This document shows, piece after piece, positions 27,685-36,933 of a stretch of 64,000 nt of DNA. Source of the stretch: VAZQ01 sp963841105 (lineage in GTDB: Bacteria; Pseudomonadota; Alphaproteobacteria; Rhizobiales; Xanthobacteraceae); NCBI GenBank assembly GCA_963841105.1, contig CAWJCB010000035.1, forward strand, positions 263,973-327,972. The letters run 5' to 3'. The position numbers were made by a program, and so were the translations under genes. Positions within the stretch are counted from its first letter, which is position 1. Every line of letters begins with the position of its first letter. The notes beneath the pieces are model-generated. The model saw only the letters and a list, made by a program, of their open reading frames with translations. It was not told the DNA's origin and ran no database searches.

Positions 27685-28836
27685 ATGAAGCCGCAGGAAA
27701 CTGTTCGAGCCGCATTGGTCGGCGTTGGCGCATGGGGACGTGTGCTGACAAATGCCGCTGCGACTTCCAACAAAATCGATTTTGTCTGCTGCGTCGGCCG
27801 CAACCCGGACAGGCTGGAGGTCTTTTCACGCGAAACTGGTTTGCAGTCCCACGCGGATTTCGAGGCGGTGTTGGCGGACCCCGACATCGATGCGGTCGTG
27901 CTTGCGATCCCCAACGAGTTGCATTTTCCATTTGCCGAATTGGCGGCGCGCAGGGGAAAGCACGTCTATATCGAAAAGCCGATCGCCAGCACTTTGGCGG
28001 ACGGATTGAAGGTGGCGCAGCTCGAACGGTCCTATGGTATTCGCGTCGTTGTTGGTCATTGTGCGCGGTTTCTCGCCGGCAACCGCTTGATCCGCCAGGC
28101 CATCGACGGCGGCGCGCTGGGAAAAATCAGTCAGGTCGAGGCAAACTTTTCGAATGGCCGGGGGCTGCGGCTAACACCGCAGGACTGGCGCTGGCATGCC
28201 AGTCGAGCACCAGGAGGATCGCTCAGCCAAATTGCCATCCATCAGTTCGATACGCTGCGGTTTCTCGGCGGCGACATCGCTTCGATCAACGCCGTCGCGG
28301 CGCAACACTCCCCGGTCGGGGCAGAGGTCGAGGATCAGTGGATCGTCACGGTGACCTTTGCCGACCGAAAACTCGGCGTGGTGATCTCCAACTGGACAAG
28401 TCCCGGCACTCACAGCGTTCGGGTCACCGGGGACAAAGCGGTGATGTTCTACGAGATCGACGAGACTAAATGGGCGTCTCCCGAGCAACTCCACCGCGAT
28501 GCAACTCTTTACCTGCAGCCACGGGGTCAGGGCGTTGGGGCGCGGCAGCACGTCGCCGTTCCCGAAAGCAATATGTTTCGCGATGAGCTCGAACTGTTCG
28601 CAAGCTGCATTCGCGACGAGACCGACTGCGAATTGTCGGGTGAAAATGGGTGCAGAGCCCTGGCCGCCGTTTACGCGGCACTTACGTCGGCCGCCGATCG
28701 CGGCAGGGCAGTCGCAATTGATGAGATCATGGCGCATGCGCGATCCCAGTCCGATCCGGCACGAACGCGAAATGCAGCTGAGCACCAGCGGTTAGTCAAA
28801 GACCAAACCGCAGCGAGAAGCTCTCATGGTGTCTGA
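27685..28836 (+). CDS. Gfo/Idh/MocA family oxidoreductase
   Basis: Cytosolic NAD(P)-dependent dehydrogenase of 383 residues. It has an N-terminal Rossmann fold (VRAALVGVGAWGRVLTNAA, VGRNPDRLEVFSRET), the EKPIA motif with its catalytic Lys (HVYIEKPIASTLADGLK), and a C-terminal substrate domain with GGSLSQIAIHQFDTLRFLGG, which provides the family's catalytic His. Relatives act on sugars, inositols, aldehydes or imines. The start at 27685 excludes an upstream extension overlapping the regulator. It overlaps the CobW gene by 11 bases. Confidence 0.92.
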   Translation: MKPQETVRAALVGVGAWGRVLTNAAATSNKIDFVCCVGRNPDRLEVFSRETGLQSHADFEAVLADPDIDAVVLAIPNELHFPFAELAARRGKHVYIEKPIASTLADGLKVAQLERSYGIRVVVGHCARFLAGNRLIRQAIDGGALGKISQVEANFSNGRGLRLTPQDWRWHASRAPGGSLSQIAIHQFDTLRFLGGDIASINAVAAQHSPVGAEVEDQWIVTVTFADRKLGVVISNWTSPGTHSVRVTGDKAVMFYEIDETKWASPEQLHRDATLYLQPRGQGVGARQHVAVPESNMFRDELELFASCIRDETDCELSGENGCRALAAVYAALTSAADRGRAVAIDEIMAHARSQSDPARTRNAAEHQRLVKDQTAARSSHGV

Positions 28837-29932
28837 CAACGCCGCGCTGGCGCCGGCCTCGATCCCGGTAAGCGTAATCACCGGCTTTCTCGGCAGTGGC
28901 AAGACGACCCTGCTGTCGCGGCTGCTCGCGGATAAGCGGATGAACAACGCCGCCGTTATCATCAACGAATTCGGCGAGGTTGGCCTGGACCACCAATTAC
29001 TGAAATCGCCGCGCGAGGACACAATACTGCTATCGTCCGGCTGCTTGTGCTGCAGCCTACGCGGAGATCTCGTCAATACTCTCAGCGAGCTTTGGAATGA
29101 CCGCGCGCGTGGCAAAATACCTGCATTCGACCGCGTGCTGGTGGAAACGACCGGTCTCGCAGATCCGGCGCCGGTGCTGCTCACGGTGACCGCAGAGGAG
29201 CGATTATCGGAGGTGTTTCATGTCGAGCGCGTCATCACGACCGCCGATGCCGTGCATGGCTTTAGCCAGCTCGAGAGCCAACCGGAGGCCGTCAAGCAGG
29301 CTTGCGTCGCCGACGTGCTCTTGCTGACGAAGACGGATATTGCCGACGGTGTCCAGCTAGGCGCGCTACGGGCACGGTTGCATGGGCTCAACCCAGTGGC
29401 GATCGCGTGGGATGTGGTGCATGGTGCGATCGATCCGGACATTCTATTCAACTTCGCACAGCCGGGCGCCGCGCGCGCCCGCGATTTCAGCAACCTGCTG
29501 GCGCAGGTGGAGAGTGCGCACCAAGTTGGGCCTGGCCATCGCCATTCCTCCAGAATCCATGACGGCATCAGTTCGTTCGCGGTTGTCATCGAGGACGCGA
29601 TCACTTTCCATGGCTTGCAAATCTGGATGGGCCTTCTCGGCGAGATGAAGGGCCCGAACCTCCTTCGCATCAAGGGCATCGTGAACGTGGCTGGACGCCC
29701 CATCGTGATCCAGGCGGTCCAGCACATGTTTCACCCGTTGAGCGAGTTGCCGGAATGGCCGGACGAAGACCACCGCTCGCGCATCGTTTTCATCACCCGT
29801 GACATATCGCGCGAACAGATCGAGCAGACCCTCAGCGTGCTGTCGCTTGAGATACCGGCACAGAGGCATGAGATGGCAATCGATCCAAACGCGTTTCGCC
29901 AGTTCGTCGCCGCCGCCAGTAAATTCCGTTGA
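28826..29932 (+). CDS. CobW/COG0523 G3E-family GTPase, putative metallochaperone
   Basis: GTPase of 368 residues. The P-loop is VITGFLGSGKTTLLSRLL (residues 17-34), followed by INEFGEVGLDH, the metal-binding CxCC motif GCLCCS (Cys73, Cys75, Cys76), VETTGLADPAPV and LLTKTD (guanine specificity), then a His-containing linker (GPGHRHSSRIHDG) and the CobW C-terminal domain (GLLGEMKGPNLLRIKGIVN). COG0523 proteins insert or traffic Zn, Co or Fe. The start overlaps the oxidoreductase gene, and the next gene is a metal-dependent amidohydrolase, the obvious client. That pairing is inference. Confidence 0.92.
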   Translation: MVSDNAALAPASIPVSVITGFLGSGKTTLLSRLLADKRMNNAAVIINEFGEVGLDHQLLKSPREDTILLSSGCLCCSLRGDLVNTLSELWNDRARGKIPAFDRVLVETTGLADPAPVLLTVTAEERLSEVFHVERVITTADAVHGFSQLESQPEAVKQACVADVLLLTKTDIADGVQLGALRARLHGLNPVAIAWDVVHGAIDPDILFNFAQPGAARARDFSNLLAQVESAHQVGPGHRHSSRIHDGISSFAVVIEDAITFHGLQIWMGLLGEMKGPNLLRIKGIVNVAGRPIVIQAVQHMFHPLSELPEWPDEDHRSRIVFITRDISREQIEQTLSVLSLEIPAQRHEMAIDPNAFRQFVAAASKFR

Positions 29933-30102
29933 ATCCCAGGGATCAAGCCAAGTGACCGGAAAGGAAAATCAGTTGCACGCACGAACACTCATCAACGATG
30001 TTCTGCGGCTTCGGCCCATCCATATCGGCTCGATCGTTGCCCGCGGCAAAACGGGCCGTTCCGTCCCACTTTTGGTTTGCAATTCAGTCGAGGGATCGAG
30101 CC

Positions 30103-31428
30103 ATGGCAACGACGAAACAGATCGCAATTAGAGGCAAGACACTTATCGACGGCAACGGCGGTGCTCCGATCGCCGATCCGATCGTTTTGCTTGACGGAAA
30201 GCGAATCGCAGCCGTCGGTTCTAAGGATCAGGTCAAAGTTCCGAATGGCGTCCAGGTGGTGGATGCGGGCAATTGCACGCTGATGCCCGGCATGATGGAT
30301 CTGCACATCCATCTCTCGATGTTCAACAATCGGACTTTCAAAAATTATCGCGTCGCACAGTGGGAAGTGACGCCGCATTTGCAGCAAATGTATGCCTTTT
30401 TCCACTCGCAGCTTTGCTTTGAAATGGGATTCACAACGCTGCGCGATCTTGGCTTGCAAAGTACGCGCGGCCTGCTGACCCAGGAAATGTGCGCGGTGCG
30501 CGATGCCATCAATGCCGGCGTTCTGGCAGGCCCGCGCCTCCTGGTCGCCGGGTTCACTTACATGACCGGCTCGCACCTCGAATTGATCTTCCCACGCGCC
30601 GCGGAGCGTCACGGATTTCAAAGCGCCGACGGTCCTTGGGAGCTCCGCAAGCTCGCTCGCCTCAATCTTCGCCATGGAGTTGATGTTATCAAGACCTGCG
30701 CCTCCGGCGGGGGCGGCACCGACAAAGAGGAGCCGGACGTTCGAAACCTGACGCAGGAGGAGCTCGACGCCATCGTGGATGAGGCGCATGCCCTGCATAA
30801 GCATGCCGCCGTGCATTGTTTCACGCCTGGTGCGCATCGGATGGCGATAAAATCCGGTTGCGACACAATCGAGCATATGGTGTTTCACGATGATGATTCA
30901 CTCGAAAAGATTCTCGACTCTAAAGTCTGGATGACGCCGACGTTGGCGCATCGTACTGACCATGCCATTGAAATCCGCCGCGAGATCGGCACGCCGGAAT
31001 TTACGCTCACTAAAATGAAAACGATCCAGCCCAATTGCTTCGCGACGTTCCAGCGCTTCTACAAAGCGGGTGTCAATATTGCAATGGGAACAGACATGGG
31101 GTTTGAGCCGGGTATGGGGACTAACGCATTCGAACTGGAGATCTACGTCGGGCTTGGCATGACGCCGATGGACGCGATTTTGACCGCCACTCGCAACGCC
31201 GCCAAGGCGCTCAAATTGGATCACGAGCTCGGCACGATCGAAGCCGGTAAGTTTGGCGACATCGTCGCAGTGGATGGCGATCCGCTCAAGGACATCCGTA
31301 TTTTGCAGGAGCGCAAGCGAATTCAGCTCGTTATAAAGGAGGGCGAGGTCTATATCGACCGGCGGCCGGGCTTCTCCCGCGAGATCGTCCACTCAGAACC
31401 GGATCGCTGGCGCAAGATCGACGCGTGA
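30103..31428 (+). CDS. metal-dependent amidohydrolase
   Basis: Cytosolic TIM-barrel amidohydrolase of 441 residues. It opens with the composite beta-domain (IAIRGKTLIDGNGG) and DAGNCTLMPGMMDLHIHLS, holding His68 and His70. A likely carbamylated Lys197 (VIKTCASGG), His238 (AAVHCF), His258 (DTIEHMV) and the catalytic Asp in AMGTDMGF complete a binuclear site. The C-terminal KLDHELGTIEAGKFGDIVAVDGDPL is typical of imidazolonepropionase/prolidase/molinate-hydrolase relatives. The ATG at 30103 follows GAGGG. The 170-base spacer after the CobW gene has no other gene. By context it should hydrolyse an amide, carbamate or lactam from the pathway fed by the adjacent importer. Confidence 0.92.
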   Translation: MATTKQIAIRGKTLIDGNGGAPIADPIVLLDGKRIAAVGSKDQVKVPNGVQVVDAGNCTLMPGMMDLHIHLSMFNNRTFKNYRVAQWEVTPHLQQMYAFFHSQLCFEMGFTTLRDLGLQSTRGLLTQEMCAVRDAINAGVLAGPRLLVAGFTYMTGSHLELIFPRAAERHGFQSADGPWELRKLARLNLRHGVDVIKTCASGGGGTDKEEPDVRNLTQEELDAIVDEAHALHKHAAVHCFTPGAHRMAIKSGCDTIEHMVFHDDDSLEKILDSKVWMTPTLAHRTDHAIEIRREIGTPEFTLTKMKTIQPNCFATFQRFYKAGVNIAMGTDMGFEPGMGTNAFELEIYVGLGMTPMDAILTATRNAAKALKLDHELGTIEAGKFGDIVAVDGDPLKDIRILQERKRIQLVIKEGEVYIDRRPGFSREIVHSEPDRWRKIDA

Positions 31429-31587
31429 GTTTCGGACCAGCGACTTATAGTTCGCGGGTTAGCGGTCCGATGATGGCGAAGCGCATGATTGAAGTGGGGC
31501 GTGCCTGGCGAGGATACTGCCGATGCGAGAACTCGTTCCGCACGAATTGTGAGTGCCGCGTTGTGTGATTTACGGCTGCTCCCAGCC

Positions 31588-33462
31588 CTAAGACGCGCGC
31601 ACGAGCGCGCCGGTGAGCAGGGCGGCATAGACATGGTCCATCAAACGCGCCGGCCGCTCGAAGCCCATGCGGGCGAGGCATTGCCGCGTTTGCGCCGACG
31701 GGGGGGATGAAAAAAAGCCCGCGATAATCAGTCCGGCAAGCTCCAGGGGCGAGGACGTGCGCAGACGCGCAAGCGCCGGCAGCAACTGCTGCTCGACCAG
31801 CGTGAAATCCGTACCGAACGGAAAGGGCGGCAGCAGCCCCTTGTCGCGCGCCGGCGCAAGCGCGCGGGCAATGCGCGCAGGCGTATTGTCGCGGCATCCC
31901 CGCGGCAGCTCGAAGGTCGCCTCGATCTTTCCGGCGTCCTTTGCGCGCGCCAGCAAATCGCCCTGAAAGCGGGAATCGGCAACGGCCAGCATGGCTGCGA
32001 TCACGTCGCGATCGGTCTTTCCGCGCAGATCGGCTATGCCGTATTCCGTCACCACGATATCGCGCAAATGCCGTGGGATAGTCGTGTGCCCATAGTTCCA
32101 GCGGATGTTGGAGGTCACGCGGCCTCCCGCGGCGCGCGTCGCCGGCAGCAGGATGATGGAGCGCGCGTCTGCAAGCGCGAAGCTCTGGGCGACAAAATTG
32201 TATTGGCCGCCAACCCCGCTCACCACCCGGCCGTCCTCCAGCGCATCCGAGATCACGGCGCCGAGCAAGGTGGCCATCATGGCGTTGTTGATGAAGCGCG
32301 CCTTGACGCGCGCCCGGCGCTTGGGCAACTCATCGCCATAAAGCTCGTTGACAAACGAGACCGACGTCATGCGCAGCCTTGCAAGCTCCGCCGCGGGCAG
32401 CTCCCGCAGCCGGCGATAGAAGCTGCGCGAGCCCAGGAAGAACGCCGCCGCGATCAGCGTGCCGTCTACTTCGCGCTTGAGAATACCGGCTTGCCGCAGG
32501 TCGAGAAAACCCTCCACCAGCATCTCACTCACGCCATGCAGGCCAACGCTGAAAGGCGCGCTCTCGCGCAATCCCGAGGGCGCACTCTCGGCCGGATCGA
32601 GGTGCGCGAGGAGCCGCAGGAACTCGGAATTGCTCTGATGCCGCAGGATGAGCGCCTGCGTCACGGCGTCGCCCATCATTCCAATTCCGAGCTGCAGGGT
32701 ACCGCCGTCGGCAACGGTGCGCGCAGCGTTGAGACCGGCGGCATATTCGGCAAGCCCGATCGGCTCGCGCGGAGGTCCGAACAAGGGAAAGTCGGTCTCG
32801 GCACTCTCCAATACCAGATCAAGCTCGCCGGCGGAGATATCCGCGTCGCCCGGCATGAACGGCAGCTCGGAATTGACCTGCCCGACCATCAGAAAGTCGG
32901 CCTCCCCCCGCGCGCGCGCCGCGAGCGCATCAAGCGTGAGATCGGGATTGCAGCTCAGGCTGAATCGGTTTTCGCCTTCGCGCTCCCGCTTTGCCACGAG
33001 TTGCGCGAGGACGTTGACGCCGCGGCCGACCAGATAGCTCAGCGCATGGGTGTAGTTGGCGCAGATGCAATCGCGTTGCGAGGCGGCGACGCTGAGCCTC
33101 GTTCCCGCCTGGAAGAAGAACTCATCGACCCGCACATTGCGCGGCAGGGCGCCTGCATGCAGTGCCAGCGCATAGGCGAGATCGGGATAGCCGCCGAACA
33201 GCCGCTCCGACAACGGCGCAATGAATCGGCGCTCGAGGACGGATTTGCCGCGGGGCTTCTCCAGCGTCAGGGCGGTGAAGATGCGCAGCTCGATCGAGGG
33301 ATCGGCCGCCGCGCGGGCAAAGAGCGCATTGGCGACGTGGTTGGCCTTTCCGAGACCCAGCGGCAGCGCCAGCACGACGGTCTTGCCAACGCGGGCGATA
33401 ATCGCTTCGACCAGACGATCAACGTGCTCGAATGCGAGGGGACCGCCGTGGCGGTGCATCAT
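31588..33462 (-). CDS. acetyl-CoA hydrolase/transferase family protein
   Basis: CoA-transferase fold protein of 624 residues that either hydrolyses acetyl-CoA or moves CoA between carboxylates. Blocks include LPLGLGKANHVANAL at the N-terminus, GGTLQLGIGMMGDAVTQALI in the middle and the catalytic Glu motif VVTEYGIADLRGK with GRVTSNIRWN before it. Its start ATG overlaps the stop of the fadJ-like gene (ATGA at 33459-33462), making it the last gene of the beta-oxidation operon. It could recycle CoA or activate short-chain acids at the end of fatty acid breakdown. Confidence 0.9.
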   Translation of the reverse strand: MMHRHGGPLAFEHVDRLVEAIIARVGKTVVLALPLGLGKANHVANALFARAAADPSIELRIFTALTLEKPRGKSVLERRFIAPLSERLFGGYPDLAYALALHAGALPRNVRVDEFFFQAGTRLSVAASQRDCICANYTHALSYLVGRGVNVLAQLVAKREREGENRFSLSCNPDLTLDALAARARGEADFLMVGQVNSELPFMPGDADISAGELDLVLESAETDFPLFGPPREPIGLAEYAAGLNAARTVADGGTLQLGIGMMGDAVTQALILRHQSNSEFLRLLAHLDPAESAPSGLRESAPFSVGLHGVSEMLVEGFLDLRQAGILKREVDGTLIAAAFFLGSRSFYRRLRELPAAELARLRMTSVSFVNELYGDELPKRRARVKARFINNAMMATLLGAVISDALEDGRVVSGVGGQYNFVAQSFALADARSIILLPATRAAGGRVTSNIRWNYGHTTIPRHLRDIVVTEYGIADLRGKTDRDVIAAMLAVADSRFQGDLLARAKDAGKIEATFELPRGCRDNTPARIARALAPARDKGLLPPFPFGTDFTLVEQQLLPALARLRTSSPLELAGLIIAGFFSSPPSAQTRQCLARMGFERPARLMDHVYAALLTGALVRAS

Positions 33463-35603
33463 GTCAGGCGATCCCAGCCCGCATCGGGCCGGAAGCGATC
33501 GCCATGGCGTTGCGCCAGCCGATCGAGCTCGCCGCGGATGTTCTGCGCGCCGCGCGCTCTGGCGTAGTGCATCGGTCCACCGCGGAACGGGGCAAACCCG
33601 GTGGCGAAGATCATGGCGCCGTCGATCGTATCCTCATCTGCCACGACGCCCTCGCGCAGACAGGTGACGCAGACATCGAGCATCGGCAGGATCAGACGAT
33701 CGGCCATGTCGCTCGTCGGCGCCGGCGCTCCCTCCTTGACCGCGGCGCCGTTCTTCCAGGTGTAAAAGCCCCTGCCGGTCTTGCGGCCGAGATCGCCCGA
33801 GTCGATCTTGTTGCGCAGCATCTGTGAAAGGTCAGGCATCGGCCTGTCCAGACTTGCTTTGAGCATCTCTGCGACGTGCAGGCAGATATCGAGGCCGACC
33901 TGATCGGCGAGCTCGATCGGCCCCATGGGCATGCCAAAGCGTTCGGCAGCGGCGTCGATGGTCTCGCGCTTCGTCCCCTCGCCGAGCATGATCATGGCTT
34001 CGAGCATGTAGGGCGTGAGCGCGCGGTTGACCAAGAAGCCCGGCGCGCTCTTCACCGGCGCGGGCAGCCGATCGATGCGGCCGAGGAATGCGCGCGCCCT
34101 GGCCAGCACATGAGGCGCGACCTGATCGTGGCTGACCACCTCGACCAGCTGCATGCGCGACACCGGATTGAAGAAGTGCATGCCGACCAGGTGGTCGGGC
34201 CGCTGCAACTCTGCCCGCAGCTGCTCGAGCGGTATGCTCGATGTGTTGGTGGCTAGAATTGCCCCCGGCCGCATCCGCGGCTCGGTCGCAGCATAGACCT
34301 TGCGCTTGAGCTCCAGCGTCTCCGGCACCGCCTCGATGACGAGGTCGGCGGAACGCACGCCCTCGCCGGAGAGGTCCGGGATCAGCCGATCGAGCGCGTC
34401 GCGCGTGTCGATGCGCTTGTGGCCCATCTTGCCGAACAGGTCCGTCGCACGCGCCATGGCGTTACCGAGCGGCTCTGGTTTCATGTCGGCAAGCGTGACC
34501 GTGAATCCGTGCCACGCGCACCAGGCGGCGATGTCGCCGCCCATGGCGCCGGCGCCGATGACGTGCACGCGGCGTCCGGACCAGTCGCCGTCGGCCATGG
34601 CCTTGAGCTTTTCCCGCAGGAAGAAAACCCGCACCAGATTTCGCGATGTATCGCTGACGAGAAGCCGCGCGAAAGATGCGATCTCGGCCTCCTGCATCGC
34701 GCTTGCATCGCCGCCGTGGTTCTCCCAGAGATCGATGAGGGCGTGCGGCGCGGGGTAATGCTCGATCGGCGCTTTTTTTTCGGTTTGTGCGCGCATGCGC
34801 GTGGCGGCAAGCTTGCGGGCGGGCGTGCTGTTGAGAACCTGGATCAGCATGCCGCCGCGCCGGGTCTTGAGCTTGCCAGTGATCGCGGCGCTGGCGGCTG
34901 CCTCGACGTGCCGCTCGGGCACGACCGCGTTGACGAGACCCAGAGACTTGGCCCGGCCGGCGCGCACATTGCGTCCGGTGAGCATCACGGTCATCGCCTC
35001 GACCGGATTGATCAGGCGCGGCAGGCGTACCGTCCCGCCGAGACCGGGATGCAGGCCGAGCATCACTTCCGGCAATCCGAGCCGCGCATCCTCGACCGCG
35101 ATGCGATAGTCGCAGGCGAGCGCGAGCTCGAGGCCGCCGCCGAGGCAATAGCCGTGAATGACGGCGACGATCGGCACGGTCAGCCGGTCAACGCGATCGA
35201 TCACGGCGTGCGCCTGCCGCAGACGCGCCTCGGCCGTGCTCGCGTCGGTCATCCCGCCGAATTCCCCGATGTCGGCTCCGGCGATGAACCCGCTTTTCTT
35301 GGCGGAACGCAGAACCACGCCTCGCGGCGGCTCGCGCTCGATGCGCGTGAGCACTTCGTTGAGCTCGACCAGCACCTCTCCACTGAGCGTGTTGGCGCTG
35401 GCGCCGGCCTTGTCCAGAATAAGCCACGCGACGTTGTTGGCGTCTTTCACAAGCTTCCAGTGACGCCAAGAATCAAGCCAGGAGCCGCGCCAAGAATCGC
35501 TCGAAGAATCGCCCGCAGCAGCGCTCGTGGCCGGTTGCTCCCCGCGCGACAGCGGACCAAGCTCGATATTGCGCGGAGCGAGAACGTCCCAGACCTTTCC
35601 CAT
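33459..35603 (-). CDS. fadJ: FadJ/FadB-like bifunctional enoyl-CoA hydratase / 3-hydroxyacyl-CoA dehydrogenase
   Basis: Multifunctional beta-oxidation alpha subunit of 714 residues, normal length. The hydratase/isomerase domain (about 45-240) has GFIAGADIGEFGG and IHGYCLGGGLELALACDYR for the oxyanion hole. The NAD-binding domain has VHVIGAGAMGGDIAAW (about 345), followed by ILATNTSSIPLEQL and LVGMHFFNPVSRMQLVEVV with the catalytic His, and two 3HCDH C-terminal domains end the protein. The first 45 residues are low-complexity Ser/Trp-rich, so the start is slightly uncertain. It pairs with the thiolase encoded ten bases upstream to form the trifunctional complex. Confidence 0.93.
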   Translation of the reverse strand: MGKVWDVLAPRNIELGPLSRGEQPATSAAAGDSSSDSWRGSWLDSWRHWKLVKDANNVAWLILDKAGASANTLSGEVLVELNEVLTRIEREPPRGVVLRSAKKSGFIAGADIGEFGGMTDASTAEARLRQAHAVIDRVDRLTVPIVAVIHGYCLGGGLELALACDYRIAVEDARLGLPEVMLGLHPGLGGTVRLPRLINPVEAMTVMLTGRNVRAGRAKSLGLVNAVVPERHVEAAASAAITGKLKTRRGGMLIQVLNSTPARKLAATRMRAQTEKKAPIEHYPAPHALIDLWENHGGDASAMQEAEIASFARLLVSDTSRNLVRVFFLREKLKAMADGDWSGRRVHVIGAGAMGGDIAAWCAWHGFTVTLADMKPEPLGNAMARATDLFGKMGHKRIDTRDALDRLIPDLSGEGVRSADLVIEAVPETLELKRKVYAATEPRMRPGAILATNTSSIPLEQLRAELQRPDHLVGMHFFNPVSRMQLVEVVSHDQVAPHVLARARAFLGRIDRLPAPVKSAPGFLVNRALTPYMLEAMIMLGEGTKRETIDAAAERFGMPMGPIELADQVGLDICLHVAEMLKASLDRPMPDLSQMLRNKIDSGDLGRKTGRGFYTWKNGAAVKEGAPAPTSDMADRLILPMLDVCVTCLREGVVADEDTIDGAMIFATGFAPFRGGPMHYARARGAQNIRGELDRLAQRHGDRFRPDAGWDRLT

Positions 35604-35613
35604 GCGCGCCGTC

Positions 35614-36933
35614 CTACACCGTCTCGATCAGCATGGCTCCGCCCTGCCCGCCACCAATGCATTCGGTGGCGATGCCTTGCCTGATGCCGAGCCGTTTCAT
35701 TGCGTTGATCAGATGCAGCACGATGCGGTTACCGCTCGCCCCGACGGGATGGCCCAGCCCGATCGCGCCGCCATCGACGTTGAGCTTGTCGCGATCGATG
35801 CGCCCGGCGGCGCCGTCGAGATGAAGCAGCGTACGGCAGAAGGTCGCATCTTCCCAGGCGCGCAGGCAGGCCAGCACCTGCGCCGCAAACGCCTCGTTGA
35901 TCTCCCACAGGCCGATGTCGCCAAGCGCAAGGCCATGGCGGCGCAGGATTGCCGTCGCGCACAGCACCGGCCCCAATCCCATGATCGAGGGGTCGAGCGC
36001 CGACCACTCGCTGTCCACGATCACCGCGCGCGGTGTGAGATGATGGTCCTTCACCGCCTTTTCCGAGGCGAGGATCACCCAAGAGGCGCCATCGGTGATC
36101 TGCGAGCTGTTGCCGGCAGTGACCTTGCCCCACGGGCGCTCGAAGGCTGGCTTGAGCTGCGCGAGCTTCTCGACCGTGGTGTCCGCACGCACGCCATCGT
36201 CGTGATCATAGACCTTGCCGTCGCGAGCAAATGCAGGCTCGAGCTCACCGCCGAACCATCCTTCCTTCTCCGCGCGGGAGAGCCGCTGTTGACTCTCCAC
36301 CGCGTAGCGATCGGCGTCCGTGCGCGTGACATTGAAGAGCTGAGCCAGGATCTCGGCGGTCTGCCCCATGTTGAGGTCAACCAGGGGATCCGTCAGTCCG
36401 CGCTCCAGCCCGATGATGGGACGCAGGAATGATGGGCGGAAGCCGAAGAGCGCCACTACTCGCGACCAGGCGTCCCGCGCGCCGAATAGACGCGCGTACC
36501 AATCGACCGCCGCACGGCGAAACAGGAGAGGCGAGTGGCTCAGCGCATCGGTGCCGCCCGCCAGAATAAGGTCGCTGTGGCCGGAACGAATATACTGGTA
36601 CGCGGTGTCGATCGATTGCATCCCGGAGCCGCAATTGATCTGCACTGTGAAAGCCGTCATCTCGTCGCCCATGCCGAGACGCAACGCGGCGACACGCGCG
36701 GGATTCATCTCGTCGGCGATCACGCTGACGCAGCCGAGGATCACCTCGTCGAAAGCATCAGGAGCAAACGGCTGGCGCAAAAGCAGCGGACGGCCACAAG
36801 CAACGGCGAGATCTACCGGCGTGAACGGGCCCGGCCTGCCGCGCGCGCGGATGAAGGGCGTGCGGGCGCCATCGACAATGAAGACCGGTCGCGCGTCTAT
36901 TCCGCGGCCGCTGGTCGGAGCATCGGTTGTGAT
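35614..36933 (-). CDS. fadI: acetyl-CoA C-acyltransferase (FadI-type thiolase), unusual start
   Basis: 3-ketoacyl-CoA thiolase of 439 residues if started at 36933. Blocks: PVFIVDGARTPF, the nucleophile Cys in VQINCGSGMQSIDTAY, LAGGTDALSHSP, WEINEAFAAQVLACL, GGAIGLGHPVGASG and the second catalytic Cys in ATECIGGGQGG. The N-terminal 51 residues have no in-frame ATG, GTG or TTG, except a TTG at 36780 that would delete the substrate-binding start. An ATC codon at 36933-36931 sits exactly where the family Met is expected, seven bases after GGGAG, so either a rare ATC start or a G-to-C change is present. Its 5' end overlaps fadE by 37 bases. Confidence 0.88.
   Translation of the reverse strand: MTTDAPTSGRGIDARPVFIVDGARTPFIRARGRPGPFTPVDLAVACGRPLLLRQPFAPDAFDEVILGCVSVIADEMNPARVAALRLGMGDEMTAFTVQINCGSGMQSIDTAYQYIRSGHSDLILAGGTDALSHSPLLFRRAAVDWYARLFGARDAWSRVVALFGFRPSFLRPIIGLERGLTDPLVDLNMGQTAEILAQLFNVTRTDADRYAVESQQRLSRAEKEGWFGGELEPAFARDGKVYDHDDGVRADTTVEKLAQLKPAFERPWGKVTAGNSSQITDGASWVILASEKAVKDHHLTPRAVIVDSEWSALDPSIMGLGPVLCATAILRRHGLALGDIGLWEINEAFAAQVLACLRAWEDATFCRTLLHLDGAAGRIDRDKLNVDGGAIGLGHPVGASGNRIVLHLINAMKRLGIRQGIATECIGGGQGGAMLIETV

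Noticed and set aside
32068..33567. 499-residue plus-strand open frame
   Set aside because: Antisense to the acetyl-CoA hydrolase/transferase gene; Arg/Gln/Ala-rich GC-driven composition and no family motif.
34419..35684. 421-residue plus-strand open frame
   Set aside because: Antisense to the fadJ-like gene, whose motifs are unambiguous; the opposite frame has none.
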